Assembly: GCA_031261485.1 (NCBI GenBank)
Contig: JAISJO010000070.1
Location: forward strand, 1 to 34,879
Direction: 5' to 3'
Source: Propionibacteriaceae bacterium
GTDB taxonomy: Bacteria; Actinomycetota; Actinomycetes; Propionibacteriales; Propionibacteriaceae
Length of the DNA: 34,879 bases
Every line of letters starts with the position of its first letter. Positions within the stretch are counted from its first letter, which is position 1. Below the pieces are notes generated by a model that made no database searches, was not told where the DNA came from, and worked only from the letters and a program-made list of their open reading frames with translations. Below are positions 18,801 to 26,705 of the stretch, piece by piece. Made by a program: the position numbers and the translations under genes.

Positions 18801-21800
18801 ACGAATAACGGCCCATCCCAGTCCGAGGCAGGGACTCTGACCGACGTCGTCCCCGCTGAGCTGTCCATTGTCTCTGTTGGCTCGGGATGCACGCACACGG
18901 GCAACGACGTGACATGCGACATTCCCCCGCTCATGTCTGGAACCGCACACTCCCTGTCTTTCACTATTACCGTTGTCGCTCCGAGCTCTTGGCCGAACGG
19001 GATACCCACTTCGCTGGTCAACACCGCCACGGTGTCGTCCCCCCACGACACGAACCCCGCCAACGACACATCGAGTTGGACCAATGCGGGTTCGCAGGCC
19101 GATCTTGCCATCACGAAAGTCTCCAGTGGCATCGTTGCTGGCGCCTCTGGGTTGTACACCCTTGTCGTGACGAACAACGGCCCTTCTGATGCCGCCACCC
19201 CTGTCGTGACCGATGCCATTCCGGCTCAATTGTCCATTGACGCTCTTCCGTCGGAATGTGTCGCCAGTGGGCAAGACGTCACCTGCACCTATCCCGACGC
19301 AGTCCTGAACGACCAAGAAACGTGGACTATCCAGATTCCGGTGACCGCGACGGATCCGAATCTGGCCGCTGGCACTCAGATCACCAACACTGCCACGGTG
19401 ACCTCCACCACACCCGATCCAACGACAACCAACAACACGGCATCGGTGACTGACACAGTCGAGTCCCAGGTTGACGTAAAGGCGACGATCCAAGTCGATG
19501 AGACCGGACCGTACAACGGCCCAGGGTCGACTAGAGATGTGACTATTGTCATTACAAACATTGGTCCATCAACGGCCACAGGGGTGCAGTTCACGGCGGG
19601 CCCCACCATCACGGCCTTGGTGGGGGATCCCGGACTGCCAACCAGTGGTCCCATCACGTGCATCATTGTCAATCGTTGGATTAGTTGCACCTTGACTGAC
19701 CCACTTGAGCCGGGACAATCGCAAACCCTGACTGCCCAAGGTCTTGTGGCGCCTTCCGAGCCAGCCAAAGACTATCCAGCCTGCAATCCGCGCACCGCTT
19801 ACTGCGAGGAGCCAGGGGCTTGGGTCACCGTGACCGAGGACCAAACCGACGCCAACCCTGTCAACAATCACGACACAGCGCCGTTGAACGTCGGTGCGCC
19901 TCGCACGGACCTGCACATCGAGAAGGCAGTGCAAAGCGCCATCACCAACACTGACGCCCACCCAGCATTCGTCGCGGGTGGGACTTTCGCGTACACCATC
20001 GACGTGTGGGTCGGTCCCGACGCAGCCGACGCCCAGGACGTGACCGTGGATGACACTTTGCCCGCCGGGCTGACCGTCACTCAGGTCAACACCGGCGCTG
20101 GGACGTGCACCTTCAGCCCAGCCACACAGATTCACTGTGACTTGGGCAAAGTCCCTGGTCTGGGAACAGACATTCAGAAGATTCGCATCACGGTGTACGG
20201 CGTGGTGGACCCTGCCCATGGCACCGCAGAAGCAGTGCCGAACACGGCCATCGCTGAATCCTCCACGCCTGATCTGGGCGGCGGCGCTTCGCACGTGGAA
20301 TCCACGGCGAACGTGGATATCGTGCGCTACTCCGACTTGGAACTGCACAAGTTGGTTGATGCTCCTGTCACCTATGCGGGCAACTCCGTGGGGTACACGC
20401 TGACCACCATCAACAACGGGCCGTCCGAGGTTCAACATGCCGTCATCACCGACAGGCTGCCTTTGGGGCTCACTCTGGACACGGCCAATTCACCTGCTTG
20501 CTGGGTTGATGCGGCCTTGACGACCGACCTTGACACCGGCCAGCAGGTCGTCGTGTGTGCGGTCGGCACACCCTTTGACCCCGGTGACCTCTCCGAAGGA
20601 GGCATCATTGCGCCCAACGCGAGTGCCACTGTGCGTATTGTGGCCACCACCAATGATCGTGATTTGCGTCCGACATGGTGCGTCGGCCACGTCGGTGACC
20701 CCGATGCGAGTTGTCCCGAGATCCTGCCCCCCGCCGACTTGAGCGATGACTATCCTCGCCCCATCACGAACACGGCAACGGTGACATCCCAGGCCATCGA
20801 CCAGAACATGAACAATAACACTGCCACCGCTGACTCGGTCATCGACTGGCTGGCCGACATCGCTGTGACGTCTTCGGCTTCGACGACCACCCCAAGCGCG
20901 GGCACCGATGTCGTGACGACCTTGACCGGCGTCAATATGGGGCCATCGTCTGCCGACAATCCCGAAGTTGACGTCACCTGGCCGCCGGGGTGGACCATCC
21001 TCAAGTCCGATGGAACCCCTTGTGACGATGGACTTGTCACGTCGGCATGCACGTCGGTCAACACTCCGGCCCTGGACTGCACATTGTCGCATTCTGGTAA
21101 TCCGGCACAGTATTCCATGCACTGCGTGGGTATCAAGGATTCATCGCACTGGGACACCTTCACGCCAGGGGTCACCCTCCCCGGCAATGTGACCGTCCAT
21201 ATTCCGGCTGACGCGCCTGCGGGGACGTACACAATCGACAATCAAGCCTATTCTCGTTCCACTGACCAATGTGCATTGCCGCCAGGCAGCGTGCCTCGTC
21301 CTGACACAGCGGGAACCTGCGAGTCGGATTACTCGAACAACTCTGCGCCTCTAGAGCTGAACGTTGTCGTTGTCGCCGATACGACCATTGTCAAGGAACT
21401 GGTCGAGCCTGATCCGCTCATTGCGGGCAGGTCGGCAACGTATAGGCTGACGGTTACGAACAATGGTCCATCTGTAGCGCATGACGTTGTCATCTCCGAT
21501 GCCGTCCCCGGGCACCTGACCTATGTGGACGGCACTATTGTGGGCGGTAGTGCCTGCCCAGAACCTGTGGTCGATCCCGAAGGTGGCCATACCCTCAACT
21601 GCGAGGTGGGGTCGCTCGATCCGGGAGAGTCAGCGTCGGCGCTCGTGACCTTTGCTGTGGATGATGCGGCGACCCTGGCGGCGGACCCAGACTACTCAGG
21701 TGAGTTGTGCAACTCTGGCATTGTCGGTTCCACGGCTCTGGACCCGAATATCGACAATAACACCGATGAGGCGTGTGGTCTTGTCATCGACCCACCAGTG

Positions 21801-24800
21801 TTGACTCTAGTGAAGGCAATCGACGGTGGTCCGGCTCTCCCGAATGCTTGGGTGTTGACGGCAGATGGTCCCACCCCGATCACTGGGGCCAGTGGTGATG
21901 GCTCGGTGACATCAGTGGCGATGAGCCCTGGGTCGTACACCCTGTCCGAGGGGCCGGGGCCACAGTGGTATGACCTTGTTGGCTGGGTGTGCGAGGACAG
22001 CGACAATGGCCAATGGACCATGGATGGCGCTGACACACTGACCCTGGGTTTCAACGACGTGGTGACGTGTACAGCGACCAACAGGTATGACCCACCGGCG
22101 CCTTGGTTGGAGCTTGTGAAGGTGGTCGCGGGCGGTCCTGCTGTGCCCGGAGACTGGGTGCTGTCTGCTAATGGTCCCACCCCGATCACTGGGACAAGTG
22201 GCGCTCCTGAAGTGACGCGCGTCCCGGTCGTTCCCGGATCGTACACCTTGTCCGAAGGCTCTGGGCCGCGGTGGTACGACCTCACCGGCTGGGTGTGTGT
22301 GAACCAGGAAGACAACTCATGGGCGATGACTGGTGCCGACACGTTCCAGTTGAGCTACGACGACAAGGTGACGTGTACGGCGACGAACACCTTCGACCCG
22401 ACATATCCTGTGCTGACGCTGCTCAAAGATGTCGTTGGTGGTGGTCCTGCGAGCGCAGTCGACTGGGTGTTGACCGCGTCTGGTCCGACCACGATCACGG
22501 GCACCCAGGGAGCCCCTTCCGTGACCAATGCCTCGGTGACCCCAGGGACCTACACCTTGTCCGAAGGGACGGGGCCGCAGTGGTACGACCTGGATGGTTG
22601 GGAGTGCGTCAGTTCCCAGGGCGCCCCGTGGCCGGTGACCGGCAACTCTTTGGTACTGGATTATGGCGATGCGGTGTCGTGTACGGCGACCAACAGGTAT
22701 GACCCTCCGGCTCCGGTCCTGACGCTCGTCAAGAGTGTTGTCGGTGGTCCCGCAGCCGCAACCGACTGGGTCTTGAAAGCAACGGGAACCGACACGATCA
22801 CTGGCGTCAGTGGTGATGGGACAGTAACCAATGCTTCGGTCGGCCCTGGGACTTACGCCTTGTCTGAAGAGACGGGACCTCAATGGTACGACCTCACCGG
22901 GTGGGCGTGTGTGAACTCGGAAGACGCCACGTGGTCGATGAGTGGCGACTCTTTGTCGTTGGATTATGGCGACCAGGTGACGTGTACGGCGACGAACACG
23001 TATGACCCACCGGCGCCTTGGCTGGAACTCGTCAAGAGTGTTGTCGGTGGTCCTGCAGCCGCGACCGATTGGGTGCTGTCTGCGAACGGCCCCACGCCGA
23101 TTACTGGGGTGAGTGGTTCGACTGAGGTGACGCGCGTCCAAGTCAATGACGGCGATTACACCTTGTCCGAAGTGACACGGCCGGGATGGAACGGGCCGCA
23201 GTGGTACGTCCTTGCCGGTTGGGTGTGCTCGAACGCGACAGACAGTTCGTGGTCGATGACTGGCAACGCCACCCTGACGTTGGGCCCCAATGACAAGGTG
23301 ACATGTACGGCGACGAATACCTATGACCCGCCGCCGCCTGTGTTGACTCTGGTTAAGGAAGTCGATGGTGGTCCTGCGAGCCCGACCGATTGGGAGTTGA
23401 CTGCGACTGGTCCCACCACGATCACCGGAGCAGTCGGAGACCCGAGTGTGACAGGAGTCGAGGTGGTTCCTGGGGATTACACGTTGTCTGAAGGGTCAGG
23501 GCCGCAGTGGTATGTCCTGGCCGAATGGGAGTGTGCAGACGCGAGAGACGGCACGTGGGCGATGACCGGTTCTCACACGTTGACGTTGCGCGACGGTGAC
23601 GAGGTGACGTGCAAGGCGACCAACCGGTACGACCCCCCGGCCCCCGTGTTGACTCTGGTCAAAGTTGTCGACGGTGGTCCCGCGACTGTCACTGATTGGC
23701 CATTGACGGCGACCGGTCCCACCACGATTACCGGTGTCAGCGGTGCGGCTGCGGTGACAGATGTTGCTGTAGGGCCTGGTCATTACACCTTGTCTGAAGG
23801 GTCAGGGCCGCAGTGGTATGACCTTGTGGGCTGGGTTTGTGTGGACCCGAATAGTTCGTCGTGGTCGATGTCTGGCGCGGATACCCTGACGTTGGCTTAT
23901 GGAGACCAGGTGACGTGTACGGCGACGAATCGGTTCGATCCGACGCTTCCTGTGTTGACGTTGGTGAAGTCTGTGAATGGTGGTACGGCGTTGCCCACAG
24001 ATTGGTCGTTGACTGCGACTGGTCCTGATACTGTCACTGGGCTTTCTGGTGATGCTGCGGTGACCGGGGTTTCGGTGACTCCAGGGGATTACACGGTGTC
24101 CGAGGGCGCTGGTCCCTTGTGGTACGTCTTGGATGGGTGGGTCTGTGTGGACCCGAATAATGCGTCGTGGTCGATGTCTGGCGCGGATACTCTGACGTTG
24201 GCTTATGGAGACCAGGTGACGTGTACGGCGACGAATAGGTTCGATCCGACGCTTCCTGTGTTGACGTTGGTGAAGTCTGTGAATGGGGGTACGGCGTTGC
24301 CCACTGATTGGTCGTTGACTGCGACTGGGCCTGACACTGTCACTGGGCTTTCTGGTGATGCTGCGGTGACCGGGGTGGATGTGGATCCTGGGGCGTACAC
24401 CTTGTCTGAAGGACTGGGGCCGCAGTGGTATGACCTTGTGGGCTGGGTTTGTGTGGACCCGAATAGTTCGTCGTGGTCGATGTCTGGTGCGGATACTCTG
24501 ACGTTGGCGTATGGAGACTCGGTCACGTGTACGGCAACGAATACATACAATCCGCCGACTCCCGTGTTGACTCTGGTCAAGGTTGTCGACGGTGGCCCCG
24601 CGACCATTGCTGATTGGCCATTGACTGCGACCGGTCCCACCGCTATTACCGGTGTCAGCGGTACAACTGCGGTGACAGATGTTGCTGTAGGGCCTGGGGC
24701 GTACACCTTGTCTGAAGGGGCAGGGCCGCAGTGGTATGACTTGGTGGGCTGGTCATGTGTGGACCCGAATAATGCGTCGTGGTCGATGTCTGGTGCGGAT

Positions 24801-25610
24801 ACTCTGACGTTGGCCTATGGAGACCAGGTGACGTGTACGGCGACGAATACATACAATCCGCCGACTCCTTGGCTGACTCTGGTCAAGGTAGTCGACGGTG
24901 GCTCCGCACTTGCGGGTGATTGGGAGTTGTCTGCGGTTGGCCCGGTGACGCTCACTGGTGCCAGCGGTGCTGTTGGCGTGACTCGCGTTCCGGTTGGCCC
25001 TGGCGGTTACACCCTGTCTGAAGGGGCTGGGCCGCAGTGGTACGACCTCGTCGGGTGGGTGTGCGTGAACTCGGAAGACGGCTCGTGGTCGATGCAAGAT
25101 GCTGACTCGCTGGAGTTGAGTGCGGGTGACAAGGTGACGTGTACGGCGACGAACACGTACAACCCGCCGACTCCCGTGCTGACATTGGTCGTCGAGGTTG
25201 ATGGCGGCACCGCTGATCCTCAGGACTGGTTGGTGCATGCCGATGGGATCGACGAGTTGACTGGCCACACAGGCGTCAGCGGTTCAGTCGGTCCCGGAAC
25301 ATACACTCTGGCGCAGTCCGATGGGCCAGAGGGCTATGTGGCGTCGGGTTGGACCTGCGTGAACGGTGATGGGAGCGCCCATGTGGTGACCGGCGGTGGC
25401 ACGGTGGCGTTGGGCTATGGTGAGACCGTGACCTGCACGATTGTCAACACGTATACGCCTCCTCCGACGCCTCCCCACGGTCCGACATCCGACACGGGTG
25501 GCTACGCCCTTTCCGCCCAGGGAGTCTCCCTTGTTGGACTGCTGTTGGCGCTTGCTGCCTCGGTGGCGGGCATCAAGATCCTGCGGATGCGCAGAAGAAA
25601 CATTGGATGA
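15879..25610 (+). CDS. Giant surface protein with DUF11 and CnaB-like (isopeptide-type) repeats
   Basis: 3243 residues from ATG 15879, chosen because AAGGAGAA lies six bases upstream and a signal peptide follows at once (MAKNWRITAL, hydrophobic core, cleavage near AKAASS). Order: an N-terminal beta-rich domain (about residues 35-355, with LPAGAQVLFARLYWGA and GWAITVVYTAP), about eleven DUF11 domains (to about residue 1970), twelve CnaB/SpaA-like domains of about 102 residues (to about 3195), a Pro/Thr linker, TSDTGG, a hydrophobic helix and RMRRRNIG. This is a wall- or membrane-anchored stalk with a distal head. DUF11 and CnaB-like domains are structural modules; the N-terminal domain probably carries binding activity (inference). 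The first half uses more C-ending codons than the repeat half. No sortase gene is nearby. Confidence 0.9.
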   Translation: MAKNWRITALVAAVALVVAGQIAQAPPLAKAASSSPFTKVFDVNANGAMISFGNNLMTCSTGGAVCTAAKAGTASGSQNDNNYFAMTFVDQDTDPTTFNSSSSALNLPAGAQVLFARLYWGARLTAGTSGNANNASAAQDNKMLLKPPGSSSYQTITGTELARNTSSYNAYQSYADVTSLVQAAGNGYYWGANVQAATGADRYAGWAITVVYTAPGLPLRNLTVYQGFNTVSAGNPQTINVSGFKAPTAGTVDVQLTMLAYEGDISQTGDYTRLNNTQLATVLSPGTNFMNSAFGLNGVVNTTRDPADRNLFGFDIKNIGASGAIANSATSATFTFSSNGDVYYPGMVGLAINLYAPDFTASTKSVVNTTRVGDAMPGDVLQYTLFYTNTGQDWADNAIATDDLPANVAYVPGSLSLTSTSWSGSGAPRVYTDASGDDGGEFVAAGGSNGTGQVVVRFGRTCPATDPCPSGGTLQIGDAAYIQFQVQVLDSAGGTTVSNLADLNYTTHDTKINAKYTTPPASVNVGYMADVAIDKTMVPDPPQTQAIAGAPGTTTLTVTNVGPNPAKGVVITDPLPADYMPTSVTYTVDGGPPQSCGALPSAGGTVTCALASDLPVGAVVVVTIKGKPSPSSTATSLSNIATVTTSSFDPDMSNNVDTVSLQMVQEADVAIAKSVSPASGPAGSTFTYTLTATNNGPSDAHDVDIYDSVDNAAQLVLLSATGGTGVTCPSVLLSPVSVHCSVNAVMEPGDTATVTVTAFVPSNVAQETVVGNTGGVSASTFDPVQPNNIAHATVTVGVPSADLVLVKTGPTSAVIAGNRASFTMTVTNKGPSDSASTTMSDWLPVGIVADGSTTATSDRGDCTVIQGVGTGTSSGGGITCDIGVLPGPRAPGSTDYSTATITITGVLVPADFSGSSFANTASVPDTNDPNPGDNEDEVNPPTPVDKVYDLAVTKTANVSRMLNEDQEMIYTVTVTNNGPSQSEAGTLTDVVPAELSIVSVGSGCTHTGNDVTCDIPPLMSGTAHSLSFTITVVAPSSWPNGIPTSLVNTATVSSPHDTNPANDTSSWTNAGSQADLAITKVSSGIVAGASGLYTLVVTNNGPSDAATPVVTDAIPAQLSIDALPSECVASGQDVTCTYPDAVLNDQETWTIQIPVTATDPNLAAGTQITNTATVTSTTPDPTTTNNTASVTDTVESQVDVKATIQVDETGPYNGPGSTRDVTIVITNIGPSTATGVQFTAGPTITALVGDPGLPTSGPITCIIVNRWISCTLTDPLEPGQSQTLTAQGLVAPSEPAKDYPACNPRTAYCEEPGAWVTVTEDQTDANPVNNHDTAPLNVGAPRTDLHIEKAVQSAITNTDAHPAFVAGGTFAYTIDVWVGPDAADAQDVTVDDTLPAGLTVTQVNTGAGTCTFSPATQIHCDLGKVPGLGTDIQKIRITVYGVVDPAHGTAEAVPNTAIAESSTPDLGGGASHVESTANVDIVRYSDLELHKLVDAPVTYAGNSVGYTLTTINNGPSEVQHAVITDRLPLGLTLDTANSPACWVDAALTTDLDTGQQVVVCAVGTPFDPGDLSEGGIIAPNASATVRIVATTNDRDLRPTWCVGHVGDPDASCPEILPPADLSDDYPRPITNTATVTSQAIDQNMNNNTATADSVIDWLADIAVTSSASTTTPSAGTDVVTTLTGVNMGPSSADNPEVDVTWPPGWTILKSDGTPCDDGLVTSACTSVNTPALDCTLSHSGNPAQYSMHCVGIKDSSHWDTFTPGVTLPGNVTVHIPADAPAGTYTIDNQAYSRSTDQCALPPGSVPRPDTAGTCESDYSNNSAPLELNVVVVADTTIVKELVEPDPLIAGRSATYRLTVTNNGPSVAHDVVISDAVPGHLTYVDGTIVGGSACPEPVVDPEGGHTLNCEVGSLDPGESASALVTFAVDDAATLAADPDYSGELCNSGIVGSTALDPNIDNNTDEACGLVIDPPVLTLVKAIDGGPALPNAWVLTADGPTPITGASGDGSVTSVAMSPGSYTLSEGPGPQWYDLVGWVCEDSDNGQWTMDGADTLTLGFNDVVTCTATNRYDPPAPWLELVKVVAGGPAVPGDWVLSANGPTPITGTSGAPEVTRVPVVPGSYTLSEGSGPRWYDLTGWVCVNQEDNSWAMTGADTFQLSYDDKVTCTATNTFDPTYPVLTLLKDVVGGGPASAVDWVLTASGPTTITGTQGAPSVTNASVTPGTYTLSEGTGPQWYDLDGWECVSSQGAPWPVTGNSLVLDYGDAVSCTATNRYDPPAPVLTLVKSVVGGPAAATDWVLKATGTDTITGVSGDGTVTNASVGPGTYALSEETGPQWYDLTGWACVNSEDATWSMSGDSLSLDYGDQVTCTATNTYDPPAPWLELVKSVVGGPAAATDWVLSANGPTPITGVSGSTEVTRVQVNDGDYTLSEVTRPGWNGPQWYVLAGWVCSNATDSSWSMTGNATLTLGPNDKVTCTATNTYDPPPPVLTLVKEVDGGPASPTDWELTATGPTTITGAVGDPSVTGVEVVPGDYTLSEGSGPQWYVLAEWECADARDGTWAMTGSHTLTLRDGDEVTCKATNRYDPPAPVLTLVKVVDGGPATVTDWPLTATGPTTITGVSGAAAVTDVAVGPGHYTLSEGSGPQWYDLVGWVCVDPNSSSWSMSGADTLTLAYGDQVTCTATNRFDPTLPVLTLVKSVNGGTALPTDWSLTATGPDTVTGLSGDAAVTGVSVTPGDYTVSEGAGPLWYVLDGWVCVDPNNASWSMSGADTLTLAYGDQVTCTATNRFDPTLPVLTLVKSVNGGTALPTDWSLTATGPDTVTGLSGDAAVTGVDVDPGAYTLSEGLGPQWYDLVGWVCVDPNSSSWSMSGADTLTLAYGDSVTCTATNTYNPPTPVLTLVKVVDGGPATIADWPLTATGPTAITGVSGTTAVTDVAVGPGAYTLSEGAGPQWYDLVGWSCVDPNNASWSMSGADTLTLAYGDQVTCTATNTYNPPTPWLTLVKVVDGGSALAGDWELSAVGPVTLTGASGAVGVTRVPVGPGGYTLSEGAGPQWYDLVGWVCVNSEDGSWSMQDADSLELSAGDKVTCTATNTYNPPTPVLTLVVEVDGGTADPQDWLVHADGIDELTGHTGVSGSVGPGTYTLAQSDGPEGYVASGWTCVNGDGSAHVVTGGGTVALGYGETVTCTIVNTYTPPPTPPHGPTSDTGGYALSAQGVSLVGLLLALAASVAGIKILRMRRRNIG
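16944..21790 (+). repeat. About eleven tandem DUF11 domains
   Basis: Each unit runs from a first strand such as ADLAITK or ADVAIAK through TVTNNGPS, a (V/I)TDxLP turn, and an ending of the NTATVTS...NNTA type. Units are diverged (low DNA identity), unlike the later repeats. Most have a Lys in the first strand and an Asp in the TDxLP turn; the units near 19470-19890 and 20856-21360 lack both. Confidence 0.82.
21795..25460 (+). repeat. Twelve tandem CnaB/SpaA-like domains, 306-bp period in the distal part
   Basis: Units start with PVLTLVK or PWLELVK and contain YTLSEG, QWYDLVGWVC and VTCTATN. Equivalent codons fall at 23535, 23841, 24147, 24453, 24759 and 25065, five spacings of exactly 306 bp; several units are nearly identical in DNA. 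All twelve have two Cys; eleven have the Lys, Glu and Asn expected of intramolecular isopeptide domains, while the last has Val and Gln in place of Lys and Glu. Confidence 0.88.
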
Positions 25611-25648
25611 TGGGACTGGTCATGCCGCACTGCCACCGCGTGCCGTCA

Positions 25649-25669
25649 CCCTGCGAGCAAGTCGCAGGG
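25649..25669 (+). terminator. Strong hairpin after the giant surface gene, without U-run
   Basis: CCCTGCGA and TCGCAGGG form a perfect 8-bp stem with a 5-base loop, 39 bases after the stop. No T tract follows. It may be a U-less terminator or an mRNA-stabilising end before the META gene. Confidence 0.5.
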
Positions 25670-25739
25670 CGCGGGACACAGGGTCCAGAGCCCCCATAGA
25701 CGCATATTTATTGCTCGACAAGAAGAAAGGAGCATAACA

Positions 25740-26300
25740 ATGTCGCATACTTCTCGCCGCCTGTGCGTTGTCGCAGGTGTCTCAGTGGTCGCAATTCTGG
25801 TGGCCTACGCGGTTGCCAGAATGCGGGCCTACGAAGGCTCAGACCTCTACATGGACTTTGACGATGATGAAGCCAGCCCTTGGGACACAACTACTTCGGA
25901 TAACTCGGACGAGTCGCCCACTGCGGACGCTGCTGCCCCTGACGAGTCTGCTCCCCGCGAGTCTGTGCCGACCACTATCGACGCCACTGCCTGGATCCTG
26001 GAATCGTGGGCCGACGACTCGCCCGTGCCGACGAATCCTGGTATTTCGCTGGAGATTCAGGGTGTTCTCGCCGTAGGAAAGGTGTGCAACTCCTATCGCG
26101 GCCCGGTGGACATTGACGACTCCACGTTCAAACTCACAGGTCCGGTGGCGTCCACACTCATGGCCTGTCTTGGCCCTCTGGGCGATGCCGAGCCCGTGTA
26201 CCATGCCCTCCTGGCCAGCGTAGATTCTTACGCTCTGGTCGAAGGCAAGCTTGAACTGAAGTCCGCAGGCCAAACGGTCCTCACGTTCAAGCCTGCATGA
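25740..26300 (+). CDS. Membrane-anchored META-domain (HslJ-like) protein
   Basis: 186 residues from ATG 25740, with AAAGGAG eight bases upstream. An N-terminal membrane segment (about residues 8-27, no lipobox Cys) is followed by an acidic Ser/Asp/Pro linker (about 34-82). A C-terminal domain has the META layout: WILESWADDS, VCNSYRGPVDIDD, STLMACLGP, then a final YALVEGKLELKS and TVLTFKPA. META domains occur in HslJ (heat shock, novobiocin resistance) and in secreted lipoproteins; their ligand is unclear. The two Cys (CNSY, MACL) are typical and could pair. It lies 129 bases after the giant surface gene and may share its transcript. Confidence 0.78.
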   Translation: MSHTSRRLCVVAGVSVVAILVAYAVARMRAYEGSDLYMDFDDDEASPWDTTTSDNSDESPTADAAAPDESAPRESVPTTIDATAWILESWADDSPVPTNPGISLEIQGVLAVGKVCNSYRGPVDIDDSTFKLTGPVASTLMACLGPLGDAEPVYHALLASVDSYALVEGKLELKSAGQTVLTFKPA

Positions 26301-26335
26301 GGGTAGTCGTGTCCTGTCCTAAATCGGGCCCACAC

Positions 26336-26473
26336 AACCCATCCGAAAACGTCCTGTTTTCCGTACTTCCAGACGTTTGTGGATGGAAAATGTCGCCAGA
26401 ATGGCGGTTTTGACGACATGACCCATCCGGAAACGTTCCTGCACACCCAAACTATGCCGTTTGCGGATGGGTT
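26336..26473. repeat. Duplicated 48-bp palindromic element (84-bp period) between META gene and lepA
   Basis: Four copies of a CCATCCGNAAACGT-like motif occur: plus orientation at 26339-26352 and 26423-26436, minus orientation at 26373-26386 and 26457-26470. Each plus/minus pair makes a 48-bp hairpin with arms of about 13 bp and a loop of about 20 bases. The two elements are exactly 84 bp apart. A small hairpin CGCCA-GAA-TGGCG followed by GTTTT (26394-26411) lies between them. No gene is seen in 26301-26705. Confidence 0.7.
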
Positions 26474-26655
26474 ACGTAGCTAGGTGCGTCCCACTCGTTC
26501 CTGCCCAGTCTCGTCACAGTAGGCTCACGCCCGGAGGACCCCCCCGGACCGCACACGTCACGATGGCCGCACTTCGGACTTGAACGCAGGGGTCCTTATG
26601 GCCGAGCCAGTGTGGTTCAACGGGGATGACGATACCGGCGGGTATGGGAGAATAG

Positions 26656-26686
26656 ACGTACATCCGGGGCACCGTGCCCCGTACGT
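26656..26686 (+). promoter_or_regulatory. lepA: Leader hairpin just upstream of lepA
   Basis: ACGTAC (26656-26661) pairs with GTACGT (26681-26686), and GGGGCA (26666-26671) with TGCCCC (26675-26680), leaving a 4-base bulge and a 3-base loop. It ends seven bases before the GAGAGGGA ribosome site of lepA, so it may affect initiation. Confidence 0.45.
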
Positions 26687-26705
26687 GTCCATGAGAGGGA
26701 AACGA

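Noticed and set aside
26580..26705. Longer N-terminus for LepA
   Set aside because: The extra 42 residues are unlike LepA and include the leader hairpin; GTG 26706 has the better ribosome site.
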